A DNA stretch of 64,000 nucleotides from Aurifilum marmelostoma (taxonomy: Eukaryota > Ascomycota > Sordariomycetes > Diaporthales > Cryphonectriaceae). Numbering within the stretch: the stretch's first letter is position 1; the number at the start of each line of letters is the position of its first letter. Below, piece after piece: positions 23,409 to 36,191 of this stretch. The stretch spans positions 744,001 through 808,000 of the forward strand of contig JAMXSV010000026.1 in assembly GCA_027559495.1 (NCBI GenBank), in the 5' to 3' direction. The notes beneath the pieces are model-generated. The model was not told the DNA's origin, searched no databases, and was given only the letters and a program-made list of their open reading frames with translations. Made by a program: the position numbers and the translations under genes.

Positions 23409-23970
23409 GCGTGGTTGATTACATCGAGAAAAGCGATAATGTCTCAGCGCAGGGAATCGGAATAGGCTCTTTCGTTGACGGTGTACAAACACACAGGAGA
23501 CTTCTCGTTTCTTGACTTGTGCTCCCACCTGCTGATAATCTGCCAGATTTGCTATTAGTAGGATCCTCTTGATGATTAATTCGAAACGTAATTTTGTTGA
23601 TTGCGGGATGATGAGCCTGTCTAACAAGTTCGTGAGCAGAGGCGAACTGCTTGTTGAGGTGGTAGGCTTACTTGTCTCAAGAGTACCAAGTACTATAGTG
23701 CGTACTGTAAGTACTTCTACGTACCTGGGTCATAGTGGGCCGATCCCTGCAGCAGCCTAACCCACAGACACCCACGCCCCCCCGCAGCGACTACCCTCAC
23801 ACCCGACTCAAGCGTTCGCGCGCGCCCCTCGACAATAGAACCCTGGGCAGTCAGTCGCGTTTCCAGGCCAAGCCAAAAACCACAACTGCGAGACCAGCTT
23901 TGCCCTCTGACAAAAAAAAAAAAAAAAGCCCCCAATCTCTCGGCAACTCGGCCACTCGACCTCGATCTCC

Positions 23971-23976
23971 ACGCGT
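23971..23976 (+). promoter_or_regulatory. ACGCGT (MCB-like) element before SMC1
   Basis: ACGCGT lies 25 bases before the SMC1 start codon, and a second copy lies at 24046-24051 inside intron 1. ACGCGT is the MluI cell-cycle box bound by MBF in yeasts, which drives G1/S genes including cohesin subunits. Function here is inferred. Confidence 0.4.
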
Positions 23977-24000
23977 CGTGACGGCTTGCAGGTATCCAAG

Positions 24001-27000
24001 ATGGGGAAGCTCGTCCGGCTCGAGCTTTTCAGTATGTCCTTCGTTACGCGTCCCGGCCGGTGGTGATTTGAGCTGGGAAGGAAGAGACAGACCGAGATGG
24101 ACCGGATACTGACGCGATTGCGCTCGCAGACTTCAAGTCCTACAAGGGCCACCACATCTTGCTCTTTGGAGACTCATACTTCACCTCGATCATCGGGCCC
24201 AATGGATCAGGTAAATCTAATTCGTAAGTCCCCTTCTCCCCCCCCCCCCTCCTCCTGCTGATAGCATCTGCCTCGCCCATGCGACTGACCCGCGACACCT
24301 CCCACGCGCAGCATGGACGCGATCTCCTTCGTCCTGGGGATCAAGTCCGCACAGCTCCGCTCCTCGCACCTGAAGGAGCTTGTCTATCGCGGTCGTGTGA
24401 TGAAGACAAGCAAGATCAACGATGACGGCTCCGTCGCCGACCCCGCAGCGACCACCAACGGTCAGACCAACGGTCATACGAACGGCGCCGACGACGACGT
24501 GACCTCTGGGGGCCGCGGCTCGCGCAATGACCCAAAAACCGCGTGGGTCATGGCCGTGTACGAGGACGACGCCGGCGATGAGCAGAAGTGGAAGCGCACC
24601 ATCACCGCCCAGGGGAGCAGCTTGTACCATATCAACGACCGCCCCGTCAGCGCGCAGCAGTATAACGAGGCCCTCGAGGCCGAGAACATCCTGATCAAGG
24701 CGCGGAACTTTTTGGTGTTCCAGGGTGATGTCGAGGCCATCGCCTCCCAGTCGCCTCAGGACCTCACCCGACTGGTCGAGCAGATCTCGGGGTCCCTCGA
24801 GTACAAGGCCGAGTACGACAGGTTGCAGGCCGAGGCCGAACAGGCTGCGGAGAACCAGAACTTCCAGCTCCATCGGCGCCGCGGCATCAACTCGGAGATC
24901 AGGCAGTACCAGGAGCAGAAGAAGGAGGCCGAGAACTTCCAGAAGAAGACGGAGGAGCGCGATGAGGCGATTGTCACGCATATCCTCTGGAAGCTGTACA
25001 AGTTCCAGAAGGTCATGGACGAGTCCAGCGCCAAGATCCAGGAGCACCAGCAGGACCTGGTCGAGTTCCGCAGGAATGTCGAGTCCTTTGAGAAGAAGCT
25101 CGAGGCGGCCCGCAGGGAGCAGGCCACCGTGAGCAAGGAGGTCGGCAGGATCGAGAAGAACATCCGGTCCAAGGAGCGCGACATTGAGGAAAAGGAGAGC
25201 GACCTGGTGCCGCTCAACGAGAAGGTGGCACAGAGCACGCAGAACATCGACAGGCTGAGGAAGCGGGCCGAGAACGTGGCCAGGGAGCGCGACGACCAGG
25301 TCAAGGCTATACAGAAGGCTAAGAAGGACCTCGCGACCGTGGAGAAGGCACAGCAGGAGTTCGAGAAGCAGTGGCAGGAGACCATCAAGAAGCAGGGCAA
25401 GCAGCTGACCGACGCGGACCGCAGAGAGTACAACAAGCTGAAGGCACAAGCCATGGCGAAGTCGTCCGCAGACCAGGCACGGCTTGACGGCCTGATCCGG
25501 CAGCTGAAGGGTGACGAGGTGACGGTCAATAGCCTCAGGGGCAAGGTCGACACCTTCCAGGCCTCGGTTGACAAGCTCGATGGCGAGCTGCAGTCCATCC
25601 GGGAACGGAAAGAGGCGACCCAAGAACTCGTGCGGCAGATCGCGACCGAGCTCGACGACAGCAAGAAGGAGTACAACCAGCTGAACTCTGAGGTGATCAG
25701 GATCAACAACTCCAAGACGGAGATCGAGGAGAAGGTGCGCGATATCGTCAGAAAGATCCAGGAGGCAGAGGCTGGTCAGGAGGAGAGCAGGAAGGAGAAG
25801 AGGATCAAGGAGATGGTCCAGACACTTAAGCGGATGAACCCGGCAGTGCGCGGCCGGATCGGCGACCTGTGCAAGCCCAAGCAGAAGAAGTTCGACGAGG
25901 CTGTCATCACCGCGCTTGGTCGTGATTTCGACTCCGTCGTGGTCGATACCGAAAAGGCCGGCTTGGACTGTGTTGCATATCTCAAGGCGCAGCAGTTTCC
26001 GCCCATGACCTTCATCCCGCTTGACAACATCAAGACCAACGTCCCGAACTCCGCTGTCAAGGGCATACCTGGAGCGCGGCTGACGATCGAGACGATCGAT
26101 TTCGACTCGTCGCTGGAACGCGCCATGACATATGCCTGTGGGAGCTCCATCGTCTGCGACTCGCTCGAGATCGCCAAAGATGTCTGCTATAGACGACGGA
26201 TCCCCGTCAAGGCTGTGACGATCGAGGGGTACGTCATCCACAAGGCTGGTCTGATGACTGGTGGCCGTCTGCCTGAGCGCAAGGGCGGGAAGCGGCAGTT
26301 CCAGGAGCACGACGTCCAGAACCTGAAGAAGCAGCTGGACAAGCTCGTGGCCACCCTCTCGCAGCTGCCGAGGACAGACAGGACCAGGCTCGAAAGCCTC
26401 AAGCAGAGCATCTCGACCCTCCAGCAGCGGCAGAGGCTGGCCCAGGGCGAGCTGCAGGCATTCGAGAAGAACGAGCACGGCAAGAAGAAGGAGCTCCATC
26501 ACGAGCAGAGGCAGCTCAACGAGTGGGAGCCCAAGTACGACGCGAAGAACGCCGAGCTGGAGGCCACCCGCGGGTCCGTCGCTAATTTCGAGAGGGCGAT
26601 TGCCGCCGTGCAGGACAAGATCTTTGCCGACTTCTGCAGGCGACTCGGGTACGCTGACATCCGCGCATATGAGGCGCTGCAGGGCAGCCTGGAGCAGGAG
26701 GCGTCCAAGAAGCGCAACGAATTCGAGGTGCAGAAGCAGAGGCTCAAGAGCATATTGACGCTCGAGGAGTCGCGGCTTGACGAGACGAACCGGCGCCTCC
26801 TGCTCATCAAGTCGCAGCTGGAGCAGCTGGAGGACGACATGGAGTCGTACGAAAAAGACAAGACGGCCATCGATGTGGCCTTGGGCAGGGACAAAGACGT
26901 ACTTGAGGCTCTTCGGGAGAGTCTTGAGGAGGTCAAGGAGAAGCTGAGCAGCAAAGTCGAGAAGGTGTCCGAGGCCAAGCAAGAGGTGCAGAAGCGGAGC

Positions 27001-28169
27001 AAGGACATCGAAGGCACGCTGAAAGCGATCAGCGGCCTGGAGGTCGAGATCCAGAAGAAGAGCGCGAGCAAGTTTGCCCTGCTCAGGCGGTGCAAGCTCG
27101 AGCAGGTTCAGATACCGCTGACGCAGGGCTCACTGGAGAACCTGCCTAACCAGGACAACCTACTACATCAGGACCCAGACGCGATGGATGTGGATGAGGG
27201 TGGCGAAGATGATGCTATGGAAGCGGCCATGGACGACTACGGTATCGAGGTGGACTATGATAGCTTGGATGACGAGCTGAAGGATGTAGGTGCTCAGGAA
27301 CTCACCCGACTGGGTGAACAGAAGGCTAACAGAGCGCAGTCTGAGGAAGACGTCGAGGATAAGCTCCAGAAGCGCATCAGCCTCCTTACAGAAGAGCTCG
27401 AGGACCTGAACCCCAACATGCGGGCCATCGAGCGCCTGGAGAGTGTCGAGAACCGCCTCAAGGCGACAGAACAAGACTTCGAGAACTCCCGCACTGCTCT
27501 GCGGGAAGCCCGCGATGCCTTCAACGCCGTCAAGGCCACGCGGTTCGAGCTCTTTAACAAGGCCTTCGAGCACATCAAAGAGCAGATCGTCGCGGTGTAC
27601 AAAGACCTCACCCGGTCGGAGGCGTTCCCCATCGGTGGACACGCCTACCTTGATATCGAGGACGACACGGACACGCCCTATCTGTCCGGAATCAAGTATC
27701 ATGCGATGCCGCCGCTGAAACGGTTCCGAGACATGGAGCACCTCTCTGGCGGCGAGAAGACGATCGCGGCGCTCGCGCTGTTGTTCGCCATCCACAGCTA
27801 CCAGCCCAGCCCGTTCTTCGTGCTGGACGAGGTGGACGCGGCGCTGGACAACGCGAACGTCGAGAAGATCAAGAAGTACATCCGCGAGCATGCGGGGCCT
27901 GGCATGCAGTTCATCGTCATCTCGCTCAAGACGGGACTGTTCCAGGACAGCGAGAGCCTGATCGGCGTTTACAGGGATCAGGAGGTCAATAGCTCAAAGA
28001 CATTGACGCTGGATGTAAGCTACCCCTCTCCTCCCTCCCCCTTTTGCCCTGCTTTTCTAGTATCACATTATTCTCCCCCCCCCCCCCCCCCTTTATTGCT
28101 GTCTTTTCTTGTCCCTTTGGAGGCCAGTCATGACTGAACAGTATATTCTAGCTCCGGAAGTATGCGTAA
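24001..28169 (+). CDS. SMC1: Cohesin subunit SMC1 (Psm1)
   Basis: ATPase arm of the cohesin ring, which pairs with SMC3 to hold sister chromatids together and shape loops. Exons are 24001-24031, 24130-24223, 24312-28014 and 28152-28169; the last exon is only 18 nt (LRKYA-stop). The product is 1281 aa. The N-terminal head contains Walker A GPNGSGKS (33-40), split from the rest by intron 2, and a fungal-type Asn/Gly/Thr insertion (about 78-115). Coiled coils flank a hinge at about 550-690 (MNPAVRGRIGDLC to GLMTGGR). The C-terminal head has the signature LSGGEK (1186-1191) and Walker B VLDEVD (1212-1217). An acidic insertion (about 995-1035) precedes the last coil. Introns 2 and 3 contain C-runs (about 13 and 17 bases). 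A 921-codon open frame on the opposite strand is a by-product of codon bias. Confidence 0.96.
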
Positions 28170-29035
28170 ACAATAACTCGGTCAATCCATGCATTACGAC
28201 AGGGCCATGTGCATTCGGGAATGAGGAATTGGGGGGGGGGGGAGGGTGGTCTTTTGTGAACTTTCTGCTCTGTCCAGGACGGTCGGTGTCCAAGGTTCGT
28301 TATAACGAGTACGCTCTCGGCGGTGTTTGCTTCTCGATGATCCGGACTCGAATCCGGTCTTTCAAGTCATCGTGTGGTTACGCAGACGCTGCCTCTGCGC
28401 TGGCGCTTGATGATCATAATGATACTACTATTCAATTGTTGAATTGAAGCAAAAGTTTACTTTTGCACTTGCCAGTTGTGATTTTTCTCTCTTTTCATCT
28501 CCTTGCATAGTGCATAGGCATCTCAACGGATAACTGCACAGTCGTCAGGGAGCACAGAGAGAGACCTGTGGCAGTTATCTCAGTACTCAAGTAGGTACTG
28601 TACTTTGGAAAATAGAGGAGGGCGGGGGCCCTGTCAGCAGGGTTGGGGTTGTAAGCTTACACTGTCCTGTCCTACAGCAGGGAAAGCTAGAGCCACAGTG
28701 GCGCTAGCGCCAGTGACGAGAGAGCTCGGACGGTGAAGTTGTCCTTTCCTCCCCGAGGGGCAGTGGTCGATTGACCTTTGAGTAGCTGGAAACCTGGCCA
28801 CGTTTTGTCCAAACTCCCGCGTCCATACCAGCCGCCCCTTGATCTGCCCAACCCACTCACCTCCCATCATCCTCTCTCGCAACTCGAGACAGAAGAGCTT
28901 CTCGGAGCTTACAAATCTCTACAACTTCCAAGTTGGGCTGATCCCTTCTGCGACGTGATCGGTGCCCAAGCAAGAGTTTGGGGCGTTCGTTGCTTGGTCG
29001 CGCGCTGAATCTAGACGACTTGCGATACCCGCAAC
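28170..29035. other. Intergenic region SMC1-SEC23 with palindromes
   Basis: A 10-base G-run lies at about 28231. A perfect 12-bp palindrome, TCGTTATAACGA, is at 28297-28308, and a nested hairpin occupies 28335-28372. No gene is seen. The last 250 bases are presumably the SEC23 promoter and leader. Confidence 0.45.
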
Positions 29036-31654
29036 ATGGCGGCGCCTATGGACTATGAGGCTCTCAAGGAGCAATGGAGCGATGTGGAAGAGCGCGATGG
29101 AGTCCGTCTCAGCTGGAACGTCTTCCCAAGCTCCAGAATGGTTCGTCGTGTGCTCCCATCCCCCGTGATTGTTGTGCCTCGCGCTCGTACCTGACCGATT
29201 CTCTCTGTGGTTCAGGAAGCCTCGCGGCTCGTGGTGCCCATCGGGGCTCTCTACACACCACTCAAGGAGAAGCCAGAGTCCCCTCTGCTACAGTTCGAAC
29301 CAGTCACCTGCAAACAGCCATGTCGCTCGGTGCTGAACCCCTTCTGGTGAGTTGATTGTCGACTCCCTTCCTCCCCGCGGCTGAGGAGCTGTGTGTGCTG
29401 GTAAGCTGGAAGCTGACAGCCCAAACCAGCCAGGTTGATGTTCGGGCACGTCTCTGGATCTGCCCCTTCTGCTTGTCCCGCAACGCCCTGCCACCGCACT
29501 ACAAGGACATTTCCGCCAACGCGATCCCTCCCGAGCTCCATCCCTCGAACACGACGATCGAGTACCGGCTTGCCAGGCCTGCGCCCAGCCCCCCAATCTT
29601 CCTATATGTCGTCGACACGTGCCAGGAGGAGGACAGCCTGGCGGCGCTCAAGGAGTCTCTTATCATGAGTTTGAGCCTGCTGCCCGAGAACGCCCTAGTT
29701 GGCCTAATCACCTACGGTACCATGGCGCAGGTGCACGAGATCGGCTACACCGAGTGCGCCAAGTCGTATGTCTTCCGCGGGAGCAAGGAGTACTCCGCCA
29801 AGCAGGTTCAGGAGATGCTGGGCCTATCTCAGCCTGCCCTCCGGCCTGGCATGCAGCCTCAGCCTGGCAGACCTATGCCCATGGGCCCCGCCGCACGATT
29901 CCTGCTGCCCATCTCCCAGTGCGAGTTCAACCTCACCAAGGCCCTGGAGCAGCTGCAGAAGGACCCTTGGCCCGTTGCCAACGACCGCAGGAATCTCCGC
30001 TGCACGGGTGTGGCGCTCAGCGTCGCTGTTGGCCTGCTGGAGACTTCCTTCCAGAATGCCGGCGGGCGCATCATGCTGTTCGCCGGTGGCCCGGCCACGG
30101 AGGGCCCTGGTATGGTCGTCGGTGCTGAGCTGAGGGAACCGATGCGATCTCACCACGACATTGACCGGGACAACATCAAGTACTATAAGAAGGCGCTCAA
30201 GTTCTACGATAACCTGGCCAAGAGGACCGCACACAATGGCCATATCATCGACATCTTTGCTGGTTGTCTGGATCAGGTCGGTCTCTTGGAGATGAAGGGC
30301 CTGTCCAACTCGACTGGCGGGCACATTATCCAGACGGATAGCTTCACCTCGTCCATGTTCAAGCAGTCGTTCGTGCGCATGTTTGACAAGGATGAAGACG
30401 ACAACCTCACCATGGGCTTCAACGCTGTCCTCGAGGTCCTGACCACCAAGGAGCTCAAGGTGACCGGTCTCATCGGCCACGCCGTCTCCCTCAACAAGAA
30501 GTCGACGTCTGTGGGCGAGACAGAATGCGGCATCGGCAATACCTGCTCCTGGAAGATGTGTGGCATCGACCCTACTGCCAGCTACGGTGTCTACTTTGAG
30601 ATCGCTGGCCAGGGCGGCCCCGCGGCAGTCCAGCAGCCTAACCGGGGCATGATGCAGTTTTTGACATACTACCAGCACTCCTCTGGTCAGTTCCACCTCC
30701 GCGTGACGACCGTTGCGCGGAACATGAGCGGGCCAGCTGGCGATCCAGCGATCGCTCAGTCCTTTGACCAGGAGGCTGCTGCCGTCCTGATGTCCAGAAT
30801 TGCCGTCTTCAAGGCTGAGGTGGACGACGGCCCAGACGTCCTGCGCTGGGTCGATCGCATGCTCATCAGGCTCTGCTCGAGATTTGCCGACTACAGGAAA
30901 GACGACCCGTCGTCCTTCCGGCTTGAGAAGAACTTCACTCTCTACCCACAGTTCATGTTCCACCTCCGGAGGAGTCAGTTCCTGCAGGTCTTCAACAACT
31001 CTCCCGATGAGACGGCCTTCTATCGCCACGTCTTGAACCACGAGGATGTCAGCAACTCGCTCATCATGATACAGCCCACTCTCGACTCGTACACGTTCGA
31101 CCAGGAAGAGGGCTCGCCCGTGCTGCTTGACTCCACTTCTATACAACCCCAGCACATATTGCTGCTCGACACATTCTTCCACATCCTCATCTTCCACGGT
31201 GAGACTATTGCAGAATGGAGAAAGGCAGGCTACCAGGAGCAGGAAGGGTACGAGAACTTCGCGGCGCTGTTGGAGAAACCCAAGGAGGATGCAAGGGTAA
31301 GTTGATTGACTTTTCATTTCTCGAAGGAGCATATTATGCTGACGACACTGGGCAGGATCTCATCACCGACCGCTTCCCACTCCCTCGATTCATCGTGTGC
31401 GACGCAGGTGGTTCTCAGGCCCGTTTCCTTCTGTCGAAACTGAACCCTTCCACCACACACACGACTGGAGCATATGGAGCACCCGCCCAGAGCGCACAGA
31501 CCATCTTCACCGACGATGTGTCGCTGCAGACATTTATGGATCACTTGATGAAGTAAGTCATGCTGGAGCCAGCCTCTCTGCTACCTACCGAGTTACGTTT
31601 AGACAGCCAGGCTAACAATATCCGTTCAGGCTTGCCGTCAGTGGGACAAATTAG
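29036..31654 (+). CDS. SEC23: COPII coat GTPase-activating subunit Sec23
   Basis: Inner-coat component of COPII vesicles. It stimulates GTP hydrolysis by Sar1 and, with Sec24, selects cargo at ER exit sites. Exons are 29036-29140, 29216-29346, 29430-31296, 31356-31552 and 31630-31654, giving 774 aa (yeast Sec23 is 768). The zinc-binding module spans about 60-90 (TCKQPCRSVLNPFCQ...WICPFC), and the second intron falls exactly at its third Cys. The vWA-like trunk starts near 130 (FLYVVDTCQEE). Beta-sandwich and helical domains follow. The gelsolin-like end contains RFIVCDAGGSQARFLLSKLNP, just past the third intron. The C-terminus is HLMKLAVSGTN, with the final eight codons on a 25-nt exon. Confidence 0.96.
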
Positions 31655-32504
31655 CATATGTGCCGAGGGTACTTGGTGTGTGAGTGCAAGAGAGATTGGG
31701 CGTGGGTTGGTGTTTTCGAGGAGCCCTGATTGTAATATGAATTGAAAAAAGTCTTGGTCAACATGAGCAATTCCTCCTGCTCTGTGGCTCGATGTGCCAT
31801 GTTTTCTCCCTGCTATGGTTATGGTGAATGGTCACGGTAGAGGGTAAAAGGTACCAGGGGGAGAGCGCATGGTTTCCTTTTATTTACTGCTGTCATGCAA
31901 TACGTTCTGTTGATGTCTCTAAGCGACAAGAAGAGGACAAGAACTGAAAAGAGACGCTCCAGCGGACTGTTTTTGAATGACTTGTATTGTCTGTTGCGCG
32001 TAGTTCCCTTGCTTCATCCTCGCTCGATTCATTGACCGAGGAGAAAGATCAGTAAGGATGACAACAGTTCGGTCCACGCACAGTGTTCCTGGGGTCTAGT
32101 TTTCAGTCGATTGACATGATTTTTCTTCAGGTCCCCGTCGTCCGTCAGCTACAGATGTACAGTGCAAAACATCAATACTCAAGTAGACAATCATACGTCC
32201 TGCTTCTGAGTGTCAAATTCATAAGTGACAGCAGGCCTGGGCATTCAAGCGCCAAAGCGCATCGGGCCTAGTGAGATTTACGGAACATCCTTGCGGCCAC
32301 TCAGCGACTCTTGTCAGTAGTAAAAGCGGGCCCACACGTGATCGCTGCTGCCGCACACGAAAATTGGGTAGGCCGGCAACCCCAAAGGTCGTCCGTTTGC
32401 CAGAGTCTCCAAGGGAAATTTCCACTTCGAGCCCCGGACTTGCGACCGATTTCCAACTCCCACCACCCACCACAAGTCAATCCCTTCGCCCCAAATCAGT
32501 CACC
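31655..32504. other. Intergenic region SEC23-RPL12
   Basis: 3' flank of SEC23, then the RPL12 promoter. No supported ORF. The last 200 bases have the C/A-rich leader typical of fungal ribosomal-protein genes. I cannot assign specific activator sites. Confidence 0.4.
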
Positions 32505-33499
32505 ATGCGTGAGTACCACCGTCGCCGACGAGATATTCGCAAAGCTTCTTGTTGAAGAAGAAAGGGGAAAACTTGTACTGACGATTTTGCCTCGACAATT
32601 AGCTCCCAAGTTCGACCCCAATGAGGTGAAGGTCATGTACGCAAAACCGCTTCCTCCTCCCCTGCCCCGCCTGGACGACGACATGCCTAGCGATCGATCG
32701 ATGGGAGACGACCAGGGCTGAACACGGTCGACGAGAAAAAGAAGAAGAAGACGATGCTGACTGTGTTGGACATGTAGCTACCTCCGCGCCACCGGAGGTG
32801 AGGTCGGTGCCTCCTCTGCGCTCGCGCCCAAGATTGGTCCTCTGGGTCTCTCCCCCAAGAAAGTTGGTGAAGATATCGCTAAGGCGACTGGTGACTGGGT
32901 ACGAACTGCTTGCCCTCCTTGTCATTCCATTCTTTTTGCGCCTTAAAGATACCACATCGACCTCTTACGACACTCTTCCACCGAAGTCAATTTCATTATT
33001 GAAAGGAACACTGGAACTTACGCGTGAAATCTTTTTTACACATGATATAGAAGGGCCTCCGCGTCACCGTCCAGCTCACCATCCAGAACCGTCAAGCCGC
33101 CGTTTCCGTCGTCCCCACCGCATCCTCGCTCGTGATCCGCGCCCTCAAGGAGCCTCCTCGCGACCGCAAGAAGGAGAAGAACATCAAGCACAACAAGTCT
33201 GTGTCCCTGGACGAGATCATCGAGATCGCACGGACGATGCGGTACAAGTCCTTCTCCAAGAGCCTCGAGGGCACCGTCAAGGAGGTCCTGGGCACTGCCT
33301 TCAGCGTCGGCTGCCAGGTTGATGGAAAGAGCCCCAAGGCGATCCAGGACGCGATCGCGTCGGGCGAGATTGACAGTAAGTCACAGCCTGCTGAGAATTT
33401 TGGGCGATGGCCACTGTGTCGTTTGATTCTTGCGCCCCCCCCCCCCATCACGGAGCAGCGGAGCAGATGGACCACTTGCATGGCCTGAGCAAGCATCAC

Positions 33500-33532
<33 letters not shown>

Positions 33533-33577
33533 AACGATGCTGACAAGTTTTTCCTCACAACAGTTCCTGAAGAGTAA
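32505..33577 (+). CDS. RPL12: 60S ribosomal protein L12 (uL11)
   Basis: Forms the base of the GTPase-associated centre of the large subunit, binding 25S rRNA beside the P-stalk. Exons are 32505-32508 (ATG plus one base), 32603-32636, 32778-32898, 33051-33375 and 33564-33577; the product is 165 aa, the usual length. The spliced start reads MPPKFDPNEVKVIYLRATGG, where the second junction rebuilds Ile from AT|C. Core blocks are GASSALAPKIGPLGLSPKK, the basic PPRDRKKEKNIKHNK loop and SVGCQVDGKSPKAIQDAI; the end is IPEE. Five exons with such tiny first and last exons are frequent in fungal ribosomal-protein genes. The last intron (188 nt) carries a C-run and an AG repeat (33504-33531). Confidence 0.95.
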
Positions 33578-36150
33578 ACAAAATTTCGACCTCATGAGGC
33601 AAGGTGGTTTGGGATTCTCAGGCATGTCAAATGGAGTTCAGGGCTTGCTCTTTAAGCTAGGCGTGGCCATACAAAAAGCACTATGGCTGGCAATGATACA
33701 CCACAACACAACCAAAAAACGTTGAACAAGCAGAAGCCTGTCGAGCTCTATTCTTTTTCCATCGGTCTGTGAAAAGTGAAAAGGTCTCCGGTGCCCTTTG
33801 GTTGCCTTGTCCCTATTGCCTCTTCCTCTCCACAACGGAAGAAAAAAAAAACAAATCCCCTTCATTGCATTCTTCAGGCAGACGCGAACGAGACGAAACC
33901 GATACTATGCGAACTCAGAAAACATGATCATGACCACCCTGGCCAACACTCTGAAATACCACCACGCTCTCCCATGGTATATTTCAATTTTAGTGCACAG
34001 GAAGATTAAACTTGGTGATAGACCCATTACTCACCGCGGCTTTCTTTGGTCCTTCGGGGCATTGTGGAGGCTGAGGTCCATTTTCGAGGTCGACATCTGT
34101 GTGCGCACCCTGAGCGGTGATTTGTTAGTTGGTTGGCTGATGGCTACCTGACCCATTTTCCCTTTGTTAGTGATATGCTCGACGGATGTTTGATGCTGGC
34201 TGATGACCATGTCGTAGTAGTTTTGTCGTCTATAGCAGAATTGAAAGTTCAAATTTCTATCGCAGGACCGCCGGAGCACATGTGATTATTTGGGAGACGC
34301 CTGTGAGAATAAGGACAATGGTCGATTTGGGATTCTTGAGGGCTACTGCTGGTCAGAAGGAGGAGAGCAGTCATGCCGACGAAGGAGACCAGTTACCATC
34401 TATTCGGGCGTCCAATTTATGTCAGAGGCATGCTCTGCTACAGAGAAACTGGACTCGGCTCATCAAGGCCATGCATATATGCCATGGCTTTGCTATCTTG
34501 ACACGACCGTCACACAGCATATCATACTACCATTTACACACTCTTCTCACAAACACCCAGGCTGGACAAGATCTACGTTGAGCATCTGTGATGACGCCTC
34601 CAATCATGTCCGACCTAAGGACCTTTTGGAAACCTCGGAACTCAGCTTAGTGAAAAGACAAGGACGTTACAGAACCAGCCTTGACATTCCGTCGGGTAGA
34701 TCAGGGTAAGCCGTCAGCACCCCTCGGTTCCTTTGCACGCCGTTGGTTTGGGGGGGGGGGGTGTGAGCTTTCCTCACATCCATGACTGGCCAGAACCCGT
34801 TGCCACTGCATGGACACACGACGCCCTGCCTGGATCGCAGCCATGCAAAGCTGTGTCTCGAAGCTCTCCGGGGTAGATTTGGTTCGGGCCTTTCATCTAT
34901 GTCTCATTAAAAGGTACTCTATTTCTCTTGCTGCTCATCCGCCAGAATACAGAAGGGCGGGCGCAGAGGAGAATCTCCTCTTTACCTGAAAACAAAATAT
35001 GACACGATCTCGGCCTTGTTGCTAGCTGGATCTGACCGGTGCCGTCGTCGTTACACCTACGTTGAAAGAGAAAAAAAAGGGGGGAAGAGGCGTCAGCCAC
35101 ACTTTACGACACCACCACCACCACACCGGACTTTGATCTCCGTCTGCCTCGGGAATGAGGTAGATGATCAGCTACTGAAAACCGCCCCCTCCCCTCTTTT
35201 GTTTTCTTTGTCGTGGGTGATATGTAGCTCAGACTGGTGGTAGGTCGACCACCACCACCCCTCTCCTCCCGGGCTATCCCAACAAGATGCAGAACAAAAA
35301 GTGCGGAAATAAGGTTCGGAAGGGCTGTTCGGGCCCAGGTAGCCTATAGGAAGATAGAAAAGGGAATGAAACGGGATGGACCACGCAAGGCAGAGGGCGT
35401 GCTGCAGGGCTTCGCGGGAACGGGACTTCGGGGGGGGGGGCGGGGGATGGGGATGGCTGGCCCTCGTGTGGTTGGGTTCCTAGACTAGAGCGGCACAGGT
35501 GGTATGTGTCAAGTTTACTTTTTCCGATGTGGGCGCTACGTGATTCCTTTATTTTGTTCTGTAATATGTATCTTGTCACAGTGAGATGGATGTATTGTAG
35601 ACGTGGTCAGTCCTTGGAGGTGGGGGGGGGGTGGTGGTGGCTAGGAAGTCCCCGAACCCCGGATGCTTGAGAATGCTGATGATGGCAATGACAGGGCTCG
35701 ATCGACGATCGCAGGAGGGGCGGCGAGGAAAAAGAGTCGAAAACGTCTCTCTGTCCTTGACTGTCTCCCTTTTTTCTTTCTTCTTTCTTGTTGGAACATA
35801 CCAACAGCCGGGTCCTTCGGCGAGGCGCAGTAAGCCATGTTGAAAAGAGACGCCACGGCTTGCTCGTTCGCATCTGATATAGTGCTATGATACAACCATG
35901 ACGAGTCCTTCCTTCTTATCCTTGACGGGTCCCTTTGTATCCTGATGTATTGCTTCTGCTGAGCACGCGTCTGACGCCCCTACCCGATCTAGATCCCCCT
36001 TGCACGGCAGGGACAGGCACGCACGCAGCGGGGCAGGATTCTCACCCTCCTCATCTCTTTGTCGGCCTTGTTCCTGGAGTTTTTTTTCTGAGAATTGTTT
36101 GAAACATGCAATATGCACCAAGCATCCAATACGTAGAAAGATTGACGGGG

Positions 36151-36191
<41 letters not shown>

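Larger units (their letters stand above)
22041..24000. other. Intergenic region between GPC1 and SMC1
   Basis: 3' flank of GPC1, then about 1.4 kb upstream of SMC1. It contains the small spliced ORF candidate listed separately (23023-23408), an A-run at 23911-23926 and the ACGCGT element at 23971. Otherwise nothing is recognised. Confidence 0.4.

Noticed and set aside
24217..26982. 921-codon open frame on the minus strand opposite SMC1
   Set aside because: It mirrors the SMC1 coiled-coil codons in a GC-rich gene (Leu/Glu/Asp-rich shadow), has no domain pattern, and covers SMC1 exons and introns alike.
28335..28400. tRNA gene suggested by a B-box-like sequence
   Set aside because: The T loop would have eight bases, no A box or anticodon arm sits at a suitable distance, and no acceptor stem pairs. 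Kept only as a palindrome finding.
29824..31332. 502-codon minus-strand open frame opposite SEC23
   Set aside because: Runs across a SEC23 intron and mirrors its codon usage; the plus-strand gene is unambiguous.
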